Source: Blattamonas nauphoetae (lineage: Eukaryota > Preaxostyla > Oxymonadida). From it: 64,000 nucleotides of DNA. The notes below the pieces were generated by a model, which did no database searches, was not told the DNA's origin, and worked only from the letters and a program-made list of their open reading frames with translations. Both the position numbers and the translations under genes were made by a program. The stretch is from positions 1 through 64,000 of the forward strand of contig JARBJD010000203.1 in NCBI GenBank assembly GCA_033064195.1. Direction: 5' to 3'. Below are positions 51,001-62,853 of this stretch, piece after piece (positions within the stretch are counted from its first letter, which is position 1; each line of letters begins with the position of its first letter).

Positions 51001-54000
51001 CGACTCTCTGAACAAGATACAATCAGCAACCACGTTGATGATCGACACAAACATCGAACTCCCTTCGAAACTGACATCTCTGGCGAGTGAATGGAAGCTC
51101 AGTTCAAGCGGCTTGTTCAAGATCACTCTGACATCAGACGGGCAAATCGAAAGTAAAGATGACCAATCTAATCTGACAGTGTCGTCACTCTCACTGGACG
51201 TCGGCACGCTCTCATCGGAGAGAAAGACTGAACTCGTGTCTGTCTCAGCTGGATTGCTCGTTTTGTCGTCGTGCACTGTCTTCTCATCCACATCCAACCT
51301 GCCCGTGTCTTTCGTCGCTCTCTCAGGCGGTGTTGTTTCGATGACTTCAACCACACTAAATCTCCCGACCATTCAATCGAAACCGGTGATCTCTGTGATT
51401 GGAGGAAAATTGGAAGTGGATTCTTCCGCATCGTTCGTGAACTCAGGCACCGCCTCTCATAAAGTTTCACTTGTGTCGATTGGTGGAGGAACAGTCGTTC
51501 TGGAAGGATCAACACTAACGACAACACAAAAATTGACTCTCGCTTCATCGGCTCTGATGACTCAATCGAAAGGATCTCTCACGATCTCGAACATGAAGAT
51601 TCAGAATGTGAGCCGAGCGGGTGGAGATGGAAGTGTGGTCTCTTCGACTCTCGCCGCGAACACTGACGAACTCTCGATTATCTCGACGACTTTTAAATTG
51701 TGTTCGTGTTCGGCTGGGAATGGAGGAGCGCTTTTTGTGAGTCTGTCAGCATCCGCTCTCTTCTCGATCACTGGCACATCGTCATTCACATCATGCACAG
51801 CAAGTGGGAAAGGATCGAAATTGTATCTCTCTCGACCAGACCTTGTCTCGTTCATGTCGACAGGCAATCTGGACTCGATCAAGCCAACACTCTCCACAAA
51901 GGCAGCTGCTGATGGGATTCTGAACGAGTTTTATGGATTCGAATCGTCGAGCTCTGAAGGATCGCTTCTGTTCTACTGGTATCCCTTCAGCACATTGGAC
52001 ACGACGATGCATGTTCACTCATCTGGACACGCTCACTCGCTTTGTGGGAAAGAAGCTCTTCCTTGCAAAACACTTTCCGACTCTCTGAGCAATATTCAAT
52101 CGGCCACCACATTGATGATCGACACAAACATCGAACTCCCTTCGAAACTGACATCTATCCCACGAGCCTGGACACTCACCAAAAGCGGATCAGCTGTTCT
52201 AACTTTTGTCGCTGATGGGCAAATTGCACTCACCGATTCCGCATCACAGCTCACCCTCTCATCTTTCCTTCTCGCCATTGGAACACTCACAACGAACCGT
52301 CAAACTGCAATTGTCACCGTCACAACCGGTTCTCTCGCAATCTCCTCCTGCACTGTCAGCACCATTGACAAGACCACTGCTGTCCCATTCTTATCTGTGA
52401 ATGGAGGATCTGCCTCAATCGGCGTCTCCAACACATTTGTCAACCCATCCGTCACATCGTCACTCTTCGCCGTCTCAGCAGGGTCTCTCTCAATCACGTC
52501 GCCGCTGTCTGTTACCCATCTCAGCGATGCTCGATCAGCTGCTCTGTTCGATCTGTCTGGTGGGACAACCACTCTGTCAAGCTCGTTGAAATCACTCTTC
52601 TCGTCAGGAACAGTGTTCTCGATGAAAACAGGATCGATCCTGAATCTGAACACAGTGAGTGACGACTTCAACTTGGCAAAAGTGTCTCAACTGGCAGAGT
52701 TGGATGGAGGGCGACTTGTTGTGACTGGATCGTTCACGAAAGGGTTGCTGAGCTCGTCGTTCATCTCTGGACATGGAACTTTGGATCTTGGAGCATCGTT
52801 CACTTCATTCTCTCCTCAATCAACATCGAACGCGGAATGTCGACTTCTGACGCTGACAATCCTGAAGGGAGAGACAGTGCAAATTGGATCATCGACAAAC
52901 AAAGTGATGTTCGATTCGTGCTCGTCTTCAGAGGATGGAGGAGTGCTTCACGCGACTCTTCAAGAAACAGGAGCACTCTCGCTGACAAACACGACATTCG
53001 CTGGCTGCTCTTCAAACGGGAACGGAGGAGCCATCTTCGTCGATTTGGCCAGCTCGACTCTTCCTCCGTCCATCTCACTCACGTCGGTGTCTTTTGGAGA
53101 CGTCACTGCTGGAACAGGGTGTTCTGCACAGAATGGACAGGCTCTGTATTGTGTGGTTGCATCTGGAAAGGAGACCACTTCTCTCGAAACCATTCGAGAC
53201 GCCCTTCTTCCTTCGTCGCCAAGCACACCTCCAGCCTTCTCTTCAACTGAACGCACTCTGGTTGAGTTTGGAGATGGATCGCTTGTTGGGTCAGTCCTCT
53301 ATCCATTCCATCCCACGACAACCCAACTGAGCCTGCGTGGTGATGTTGGATTCGACCATCCTCTGTGCGGGAACACGCTCCTTCCATGCCAGTCTCTGAA
53401 ACAGGGATACTCCAACATTCCTGTCCTGTCCGACACTCATTCGCTGATGCTCGACACACCTCTCACTCTGAACGAGAAACTGTCAACGGAAGACAAGACT
53501 GTGAACATCGCTGGTTCTGTCTCAAACAACCTGAAATTGGGTTCAGCCGCTGAACTCGATGTGAAAGCTGGCGAGCTCGTTCTGTCCAGTCTTACTGTTG
53601 TCCTTCCAAAGCCTCTGACCAAGTCAGTCTTTGTTGTGTCGTCAACAGGGAAGCTCCACTTGACATCGACCTCAGTCATCGAACACTCTGGATCATCATC
53701 CACCCCAACAGTGCTTCCATCTCCTCTCTTCTCTGTGACAGGAGGGTCACTGACGATTGAGGGAACAGAAGCCTCTCCACAGATATTCGAATTCTTCGAA
53801 GGATCAAGTGTGATCAAAGCACTCTCAACCAACCAGCTGTCTCTGACACTCTCGCACTGCCACTTTCTGAGCTGCGTCTCCCCCGACAATGGAGTGATCT
53901 CTCTGGAGGGCGAGAATGACGGAAAACTGTTGATGAATACTTGTTTCTTTGAGAACAACTCCGGCTCGAAATCGAATGATCTCTTCGCCTCAGCAGGATG

Positions 54001-57000
54001 GATTGGAGCACTGACGAACCAGACGATTCTGTCGTCGTATTCTGAAAGCAACATGGACCACGCAGTGATTGGAGACAAGTCGATGAACGACCTGATTCCT
54101 TATTCAGTTCTGAAGGTTCATCCCACACTTGGAGAACATGCTTGTGCGATGCCATCTGTCCCTTGCCCTTCGATTGTTCGCAGCTTGGAGCTGTGCATTC
54201 AGACAGAAAAGGACAACAAAACGCCAGCTCTGCGAAAGATCGAAATGCAAACAGACGTGAAAGAGTCAACCACACTCGTTGTTGGAATGAAAAGAATTGA
54301 ACTGTCTGCATCGTCGAAGGAGATCGAGTTGACTTGGGATTCGTCAGATTCGATGATGACCATCACAACAGGATCTGTTCTTCTCCGCTCGTTCGTCCTC
54401 GTCCATCTCCATCCCGCCTCTACCACTCCCCTTCTGCTCATGAAGGACGCAGGAACTCTGAAGTTGTCGTCGATTGAGTTTGATGGACAGAACGAGACAT
54501 TCACGTCTCAACTGATTGCTGTTGAGGATGGGCACCTTCAAATCGCCTCATCGTCGTTCTCAGCAATGCAAATGGAATCGTCAGCGTTGATCGAGTCTGA
54601 CGGAGTTGTGGAGATTGAATCTTGCACCTTCTCTGACATCACTCGCTCGACTCTGAACGCGACCGTTGTTCACACAACAAGCGAGAAGGGATCAGTCTCA
54701 GTGAAACAGACGAAGTTCTTGTCGTGTTTTGGAGGATCGGAAGAACGATGGGTTGAGTTGACAGACAGAAACCCAACCGCACTCGCTCAAGCGAGCTGGG
54801 AGGGGACGTTCAACGTGTCTTCTCCGATTCGAGGAGTGGCAGTGAACTCGGCCTCGAAAGTGGGAGTTGCTGGATACAACCCGTTCTCGCTTCTGTACGA
54901 ATGGTACCCGCGAGAGGGATCGGCGATAGTTGTGTCGAGTGAGAAGAGTCGGGAAGACCATCCTTTGTGTGGAGGGGAGGTTCTGGCGTGTCTGACCGTG
55001 AACGAAGGGATGCGATTGACGACACAGCGAACAGTTGTTGTGATTGGGAAAGGAAGAGTGGATGGGGAAGTTGTGATTGAGAACCGCGCAGTGAGCATTT
55101 CTGGAGAGAATGGGAAGGATGTGTTGGCGTTTGTTGAGAATGGTCAGCTGGTGAGTGTGTCTGGGTCAGACGCGAAGACAACCCTGGCCGATCTTGTGTT
55201 TGATGTCTCTCTTTCTCTGCTGGTGTCGCCTGCTGGAGTGTTTGAGCTTGGAGGAGGAACACTTTCTGTGTCTCAGTGCTCGCTGATCTCATCTTCTTCG
55301 ATCAAAATGGGATTGTTTGTGATGAATGAAAACACTCTGAAAGTGAACGATCTGAAGCTGGACTCGCTGAACTTCTCCGCCTCGCCATTCGTTCTGACAG
55401 GAACCAAATCAGTCTCTCTCCAAAACTTGAAAATGAATCTCTGCACAGTTGGGGAACTGATCAGCAGCACCGACGTGGAAGACCTCTCCATCGAATACTC
55501 GTCGTTTGTTGGAGTCACACAACCTCTCTCTACAAACACAGAAGGACTCTGCGAGTGGAACGCTGGCCTTCTCCGCCTCGTCGATTCACAAAGCACGATT
55601 CGGTTCACTTCATTCCAGGATCTCGACGACGGCGCTCTGTTTGTCGAAAACTCGACTCTGACGATTGAATCAAGCACATTCCACGACAACACGCCAAACG
55701 ATCCAACATTCACTTCAGTTCACAGAAACGTCAGATGTGTTGGCCAAAGCAAGCTGACAGTAGCCAGTCTCTCAGGTGGAGATGGATTGGAATCGGAGTC
55801 GATGTGGATCTCGGCTGAGGAGGACTGCGAAGTGTGGACGAACAAAACGCGGACATTCGCACCATTTTTCGTTCCGAAACTGAACAAGAAGGAGTCAAAA
55901 TGTACGCAGAACAAGAAAGAAAAATCGTTCACATTCTCACTGAGTGGATCGCTGTTTGTCCCTTGTGGTCTCAAACTGAACCTGTTTGAAGTTAAGAACA
56001 ATGAGAATCTAAAACAACAATCCATCGACCTTACGACCATTTCCACAACGAAATGGACCGAATCAAAAATGGAATTTGTCCTCCCTCTCTCATCAATCAC
56101 CCTGAACTCGACATTTGAGTGGCATGGAAGGCTGGAATATGGAGAGGGCGAAGTGACCTCAGAATGGATTATTGTGAAAATTAGTGCATCAGACGAACGA
56201 AAAGCGCAAGCAAAGAACATCATGAAATGGCTGGGTCCAGTGATTGGAGCTGTCTCTGCTCTTCTCCTCTTCCTTCTCATTCTCACCATTCTTCTCCGTC
56301 GCCGCCACAAACAGAGAACCGAACAGAAAGCTCAAGAAATGAAAGCAAAAGAAGAAATTGACACAGTCGACGAGAAGTATGGAATCATCGAAGACTTCCA
56401 CGTCATCGGAGCGACAACTCGCGTTATCGACGCTGGACATCAAGAAAAGACATTCATTGTTGAAAGCGATGTGTCTGGATACACCAAACTGCCGGGAGAA
56501 GAAAGACTGCATCTTCAAGCACCGAAAGCGGAAGTTGTTGAAGTGTTAAAGGTTGAAGAGGGTGTGGAGATTGTTTGTGTTGAGAAGAAGAACACGCTGT
56601 ACTCGATGCTGCATGGACAGAATCACGCTGCAATCGACAAGATTGACATTCAAAAGAAGATTGTGCTTGGATTGGCCCGTCTGGCGAAACTTCAACCGAA
56701 TCGCCCGATCTTCACTCGACTGAACCCGCACTGGATCTTCTTCGACGAGAAAGGTCAGCCACACTTCAAATTGAACGACGATGTTGCAGTTCCGAGCGCT
56801 CCCCCTCGTCGGAACCTGACACAGCGATCGATGGGAGTTGGAAGGGATGCGGTGGAGATGGCAACCCCAGAAGACGATTTGATACAACCTGCAATGATCG
56901 CCCACACCGGAAACTCGCTGGTTTCATCAATCCCACACATTGCTGATCCGACAGATGGAACACCAGCGAGCTCTTTTTTTGCAGAGAGCCCCGCAGTTCG

Positions 57001-57358
57001 GGCAGCGGGGCGACAGGAGACGATGAGATGGCAGGCGCCAGAAGTTGCGAACAATGCGCGGAATGTGGATGCACAGCAGTGTGCAGTATTCAGTCTGGGG
57101 GTTCTGCTTTGGGAGATTGAGACAGGGCTTGTTCCATTTGGAGAGATTGATGCGTCGAACGCGTCTCGTCAGCTGTGCTCTGGTCTTCTTCCGAAGATGG
57201 ATGGAGTGAAAGACGATGACCTGAAATCACTGATCGAAGAGTGTCTTCATCTGAATCCGTCTGAACGACCATCGCTGGACACAGTGGCAGCCCACTTCGA
57301 ACCGAAAGGACAAACTGGAACGAAACTATTTGGAAACAACGTACAAGTGATCCAGTGA
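48069..57358 (+). CDS. Giant beta-helix repeat receptor, second part, with membrane segment and pseudokinase
   Basis: Continuation of the 38611 gene after the MITE; there is no ATG near its 5' end, and the frame begins GTLKLESIILTIPVLS, in register with the first part. About eight more beta-helix modules follow with the CG....PC signature (for example 48785, 49870, 50960, 52040, 53360, 54960). A single transmembrane helix, GPVIGAVSALLLFLLILTIL (about 56230-56300), is followed by a basic stop-transfer RRRHKQR and a cytoplasmic kinase-like domain: WQAPEV (APE motif), FSLGVLLWEIETGLVPFGEI and LIEECLHLNPSERPSLDTV. HRD is replaced by TRLNPHW and DFG by LNDD, so it is probably a pseudokinase. Stop TGA at 57356-57358. 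Confidence 0.85.
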
Positions 57359-59108
57359 CACATCTGAAACGGAAAACAATCATTTCACAACAATCATACT
57401 TTAACTACCTTCGAATCTTCATTTCAACCACTCCGCACAATTGGAAACCATGTCACTCGTCTCAGACTGTTCTGTGAGCTCGACCACGTCACATTTCTTG
57501 ATTGTCACGTCGCGATCCTCTTTGCAGAGTTCGGATCTGCATCGGAGCAACAGAACAGAGTGGGCATCCACTCAGACATCTGAGACCAATCGTCTTGCTC
57601 ACATCGACCAGTGTTGTTTGGGAAGACAGCTGCGAAGTCGCTTCAGATCTCACTTCACACGAAATGCCTCACCTGCGATCTGCGGAACAGAGGCATTGGA
57701 ACACGTCACACATCTCGCGACAATCTTGTCTTTGGACGGGATACTCACTTTAACTTCTTCCCAACACTGACATGTCACCGTCCTGATTCGGCCCTGTGAG
57801 ATGGGGAGCATCACCGTCCACAGGACACTCTTGATTGTGTTCTGACATCTTCATTGCGTCGTGAACGACAAACACACTCTATCTTGTTCCACTCACATCG
57901 CTGTGGAACCATTTCACACATCATCTCCACATCTCCCACTACACACATCATCGATCACATCACCCCCACTTCGCAGACATTGTGTTCCCACTTCGCCTTT
58001 CACTGGTTCACCCGAAAGGGAGCGTCGTTTCGCATCATTCGTTTATCCCGCTGAGGGTCGGTTTCAGAGCTAAACATGATTTTCAATGGGGACATGACAC
58101 ACATCACGATTTCATTTCTCGATTCTGTCTTTAAAGAATGACGCACGAAAAACTGTTTGTGACACTAGGCGATCATCTCATCCATTTAAGTTTCTCATAA
58201 TTGTTCATATCGAGTACTGATTGTCAAAAATACTTGGACAGTTCCTCCAGTTGGCCAGAAAACTTTGATAACTTACTTTTAGACACTTTTGTCCCCCAGA
58301 AGACAATAAGTGCTCTTGTACATAAAATCTCCTTCACTGTGTTGCTATTTGTCACAATTAAGTGGATTTCATCGATTTTGAAAACATTAGAATCAAGTGC
58401 GGGATTTCGTGATCGAGACTCTTTTGAGCTATCGAGTGATCCTCTGTGACAATTGCCCCAATAAACTTCGCTTCAATCATGTGTATATTCCTCTTCTTCC
58501 TTATTTTCTTCCTGTCTAGCATATTCAGCCTCAATGAGTTTGTGACAGTCAGAACACACAATTGGACAAGGATGAGATCGTAGTCCATGGAAATTATCTA
58601 GCATGCAAGCAAAAAGTCTTTAATCCATTTCCTTCTATTTTGATGATTGTAGATCCATTTTGTTCACATTCAGTGAATGACCACCAAAAACATACCATTT
58701 TTGTCACCATTCACCCTGATCTGTGACAACCTACCTGAGAGGGATAGTAAAATGACGAAAGAAAGACGAAGGAAGAAGCTACAAAATGGATGATGCATTC
58801 AGAAGAGTTCATGTGGAGGTTGAAGGAGGGATGACATAATCAGGCTAACAGGAGAAAAGAAAGAAAAAGGAGACTTCAACAGATACAAACGCTCCAGACT
58901 CTTCATCTCAAACAATTGGAGGGTTGAGATGAAGAGATGATGGCTCGGAAACCTGACAGAAAAAATCCTCGTCTACCTTTCACCGCGTGAAGAGTAGCAA
59001 ACACCTCACTTCTCATTCACTTTCGTGTCTATATCCGTTTTATCCCAGAATTTTGCTAAATTAAACAGCGCTCAACAATATTGCGACATTGGGGACGGAG
59101 GTAAGTTT
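57359..59108. other. Region without a supported gene
   Basis: 57.4-58.1 kb has a less AT-rich stretch with several short + strand frames (longest 109 codons at 57441-57770, Ser/Thr-rich) that match nothing recognised and may be decayed coding sequence. 58.1-59.1 kb is AT-rich, with no sustained frame. Confidence 0.45.
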
Positions 59109-59802
59109 TCAAAATTTTCTGGCCAGTTCTGCGATCTCAGATCGTTTTGCCTGTGCCTGAGGAGGAGCATGATGTTGAACGGGTGCAGTATCTATATGCA
59201 ATAAAAAATGAGTAAAAAAATGGTGGGACACTATTGAGATGAGGTTCTTGTTGGCCGAGTTGATACTGCAATTCCAGGTAATTCAGTTCCTCCAGTTCTG
59301 CGAGAGCATCGTCCTGTTAAATGTGAAGAGAAAAGATGGCAGACATCATCCATCATGTCCGATTCGAATTGTCCAGTCATACGATCGTTCAAGTCTGGTC
59401 TCCTCTCCATTGTGTCTTCAACTTTATTCAGATCTCTTCAATTCATACGCTTGAAAATGCAACATACACTTTATTCATTTCAGCAGTAGCTGCTTGGGTA
59501 GCGCCTGTTTGAGCGTGAGATTGAGCGGATGTTGTCAAAAGACCTTTCCTCTCAATAATCTGACCTGTGAGTGCTATCAGTTTGTTAGTATCATCATCAA
59601 CAGTCCTTTGCAGCATTTGCTGTTCTTTGGTCTTGGCAAGAATCTCTTGGCCAAGCATCTCAAGTTTTCTCTGTTGTTTTGCGATAGATGCTTCAAGATG
59701 GTTTTTTTGTTGTTCGAGGCCCTGAATCGCCTCATGTTCCGTGAGTGCCTTGGTTTCTTCAGCAGTGGCTTTCTTCGCAGTTCTCTTTGTGACGAGTGAC
59801 AT
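59109..59802 (-). CDS. SNF7/CHMP4-like ESCRT-III subunit, four exons
   Basis: Exons on the - strand: 59802-59468, 59435-59345, 59313-59232 and 59191-59109, with introns of 32, 31 and 40 bp (GT...AG each); the joined frame gives 196 residues ending TGA. The start at 59802 (MSLVTKRTAKKATAEE) is preferred; the frame is open to an ATG at 59916. ESCRT-III features: basic helical N-terminus, EAIQGLEQQKNHLEASIAKQ helix, NKVDLNKVEDTMER, and the acidic MMDDDDALAELEEL segment typical of SNF7/CHMP4 just before the tail. The tail ends KRSEIAELARKF, a possible MIM-type end. These proteins polymerise on membranes for scission in endosome sorting and cytokinesis. Splice choices rest on frame and family fit. 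Confidence 0.75.
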
Positions 59803-59916
59803 TGGCCTCTCTGGGATATGTTGATCTAGCCACACTTTTTTAATTTCACTAGTTTTTTGGATTTGTGCACTAAACTCAACTAAAACACATCTGATTTGTT
59901 CTCCTCGCAAAAACAT

Positions 59917-61589
59917 ATTTCGGAACTCAAATTAGATTCCTGGAAGGAGCGAGCTTAGGTTTCCTGAAGACAATCACAATGACGAAGCTCGAAATGGGAA
60001 TTGGTGGAATCACTGTGTCCGCGCGAGGTTAGCATTGATTATCGTGACAGATTCTGTGGTGTGTCAACTTCGAGTACATTCGATTCCTTCTGTTGGATCT
60101 CTTCGATCTGTCGAGACAGAAATATCTCGTTCACAACTCACAACCAGTCCATCTGCTTTATCATTCGAAGTCGCGCTCAATTTGTGTCGAGACGGGTCCA
60201 AGTAAAGTGCGGGAACAGAATCCTCGTCTGACTGAAAATGGTCCGATGGCTAATGGAGAGCTTGGTTCTTTGAATTCTGACATCGAGACCAGAGCTCCCG
60301 CGATGGAGAGAGATGCTAGATTGAGAGTTGAAGTGTTCGAGCGAGCTGAAAACGTGCTCGATTGCTTGGATGGGAGCCGAACTGGAGATCCTTTCGTTGG
60401 GGTTGATGGTTGACTCAGAACGACTGTCTGAATGATGCCTTTGTTTTGCTTCCGACGCTCGATCACAACATTCCATCCATCCACTGGTGTAGTATCAAAA
60501 AGTGGAAGGATGAAGGCCGACGATTGGATGGCTCTTGCTTCTGTCTTTCTTTCCTCATTTCGTTCCTTCTTCTGAGCCAACTGTCGAAGCCCCACAATTT
60601 CAACAAGAAATGCGAAGACTTCAGATGTGCGAAGAGGCCTGTCTGAGAGAGTGTATTTCTGTTCGAAGATGGGGACGGGTCCGACGTGTCAAAAGGAGTG
60701 AGTCGTCTGAGATGTCTGCTGAACTTTTTCTGACTTGTCTTGATGGCCACCGCAGTGTTGTGAACTTTTGTAAAGAAGAGAGACGCGACACTTGGCAGAT
60801 GCATGATGCCCGAGACAAGCGAAATGCAGTCCAACCAGCTCGACCGTTCTTCCCGACTGCCACCCGGCAAGTCACGCTATCACCAGTCATGTCTCCCACC
60901 CTCACCCACTCCCCACAAGCTTCTCCGACCAGTCCTTCGTCGAGCATTTCCTTCCCCTCACCTGGATAGAGAACGAGAGTGTGTCTTTTGTTTGTTTTGA
61001 CTCTTTCTTCTTCCAAAGAATCCCCAACAGCTCATCAGAGTCATCATCGTCTCCAAACACAGCCGCCACTACTCTCCTCACAAACAAAGAGAAGAAATCA
61101 CCCCATGTCAGAAATGGAGGTCATCGTCTTCGAAATTTCTTCCGGCGGATGGAAAAGGACCGAAAGTCGCATGAGCCAGCCCCCACCCAGCCAGGCTATT
61201 CACGGCTCCAGTCAACAGTCACCCCAATCCAAGCGACCCGGACCCAAGCCCCTGACCAGTTGCCAGGAGGCTTCAGTTTGGTGGACTACAATGAGAGTAT
61301 GATCAACCATGCGTCGACTAATGACTCGGAGGATGAAGAACTGGTTGTTCTGGGACACTACGATCCAGATGGCGAGCCTATCTCTCTCTACGCTCCGTCT
61401 GCAAAGAGGTCGTTTTCTCCTCATCAGTGTCTTCCCGAGTTCACATTCACAATATATGATATCTTTGCTTTTCTCGTGCATTATTATTCTTCTTGAATAT
61501 TATTTCAAGATGGAGAGGTGAACAGTGCAGATTAGTAGAGTCATCGACGATCAATTCCCTTAATTTTCTTTTCCATTCAAATTGAAATC
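59917..61589. other. Unresolved host coding region, both strands
   Basis: On the - strand, 60161-60670 reads coherently as QKYTLSDRPLRTSEVFAFLV ... SAFILPLFDTTPVDGWNVVI and then a Ser/Pro-rich tail (PSTPTKGSPVRLPSKQ) to a TGA at 60161, with a possible splice acceptor CAG just before its first codons; its 5' exons were not resolved. On the + strand, 60800-60969 and about 61017-61450 read as Ser/Pro-rich sequence (SPQASPTSPSSSISFPSP; NDSEDEELVVLGHYDPDGEP), possibly separated by a short intron. One or two host genes are likely here; none is recognised. Confidence 0.4.
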
Positions 61590-62682
61590 ATGAGTAACCA
61601 ATCTGGATGGTCAATGAATCATTTTGAGATCGGGACACAGATGGGAGAAGGACACTACGGCCGTGTATACTCTGTTCGGGAGAAAGAAGAGAAGTTTGTA
61701 TGTGCTTTGAAGTGTCTCGACAAGGAAAGGCTCTTGAAGTACCATAGCGAAACTCTCGTTGTTCACGAAATCGAAATCATGATGTCTCTCAAGTTTGAGC
61801 CTTATTTCATCCTTTATTGCTCCTATATCCCTTTCTTCGCGATCATCCAGACATGACAACATCATCAAATGTTACGGCTATTTTCACGATGAAAAAACAA
61901 TCTATATCATCATGGAGTTAGCACCAGACGGAGAGTTGTACCATCGGTTGACGCAACGGGGGAAATTTCCGGAAGACGAGGCTGCCAATGTGTGTATTAT
62001 TTTCGAGTTATTTTGTTAGTACCTCGTCCAAATTGCACATGCCCTTCAATATCTACATGAAAAACACATCATACACCGCGACCTTAAACCTGAGAACATT
62101 CTTCTTGGCCGAGAGGGGAAATTGAAACTCTCAGATTTCGGATGCTCAGCATTAACTCCACAAGGAACAAGAAAGACATTCTGCGGAACCACAGAATATA
62201 TCCCACCAGAAATGTTCCAATATAAGGAATATTCGTTTTCAGCAGATATTTGGAGTTTTGGGATCCTTGTCTATGAGTTAGTGTGTGGAAGGACTCCATT
62301 CTTCCACGAGGAAGCCAAACAAATCCAAGCGGCGGTTATCCAGGGGAGGATCACTTTCCCAAGGGATGTTTCGCATGAATTTCAAGATCTTGTGAAGATG
62401 GTTTTTCCTTTTTTTGTTCAAACGTTCTAGATCCTCGTTCTTGATCCAACAAAGAGACCCTCGTGGGATGAGATTCTTCAACATTCATGGTTCCGGGGAC
62501 ATTGTCCAAGCGCAGCATTCGGTCTACCAATACAACGATCACTTTCTCCGACTCAGACAGAGAGTTCGCGGATCTCAGAAAGAGAAAATCATCCACACTT
62601 GCTTCAAACTAACTCTCTCCAAAGGTTGAACAAAGGACTCTCCCAAGGAAATCACAATCCATCAGTTGTCATTAGATTCTGA
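61590..62682 (+). CDS. Aurora-like Ser/Thr protein kinase, four exons
   Basis: Exons 61590-61792, 61851-61989, 62020-62400 and 62431-62682, with introns of 58, 30 and 30 bp, all GT...AG; the joined frame is 324 residues. Domain in order: GEGHYGRV glycine loop (about residue 18), CALKCL with the ATP-binding Lys, EIEIMMSL helix C, YGYFHDEKTIYIIMELAPDG hinge region (the Aurora GYFHDEKRIYLILEYAP block), HRDLKPEN catalytic loop, DFGCSA, and the activation segment RKTFCGTTEYIPPEM with the phosphorylatable Thr. All catalytic residues are present. Aurora kinases act in mitosis and centrosome/spindle control. The tail after the kinase (about 65 residues) is Ser/Gln-rich. The usual Aurora DFGW is DFGC here, so a divergent Aurora or a near relative is possible. 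Confidence 0.85.
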
Positions 62683-62853
62683 GAGGAGTTGCTTTTATCT
62701 TGATTTCTTGTTGTCATGTTTCTTGGAATCTCATCGAACATCTTCATTTTGATCATGGTTGTCAGATGACTTTCGACTGAAAATGGATGAAGTGTGTTCA
62801 AACAACTTCTAAATGAAGTGAACAAACATAAGAGAGTGTCCAACGAGACACTT

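Noticed and set aside
38763-57383. Many antisense and shifted frames of 60-213 codons across the giant gene
   Set aside because: They repeat with the module period and follow from the codon bias of the main frame; none has an independent domain.
60161-60670. HORMA/ATG13-like assignment for the - strand frame
   Set aside because: Only a vague resemblance in layout (folded part plus Ser/Pro tail); no conserved block could be matched, so it is left unnamed.
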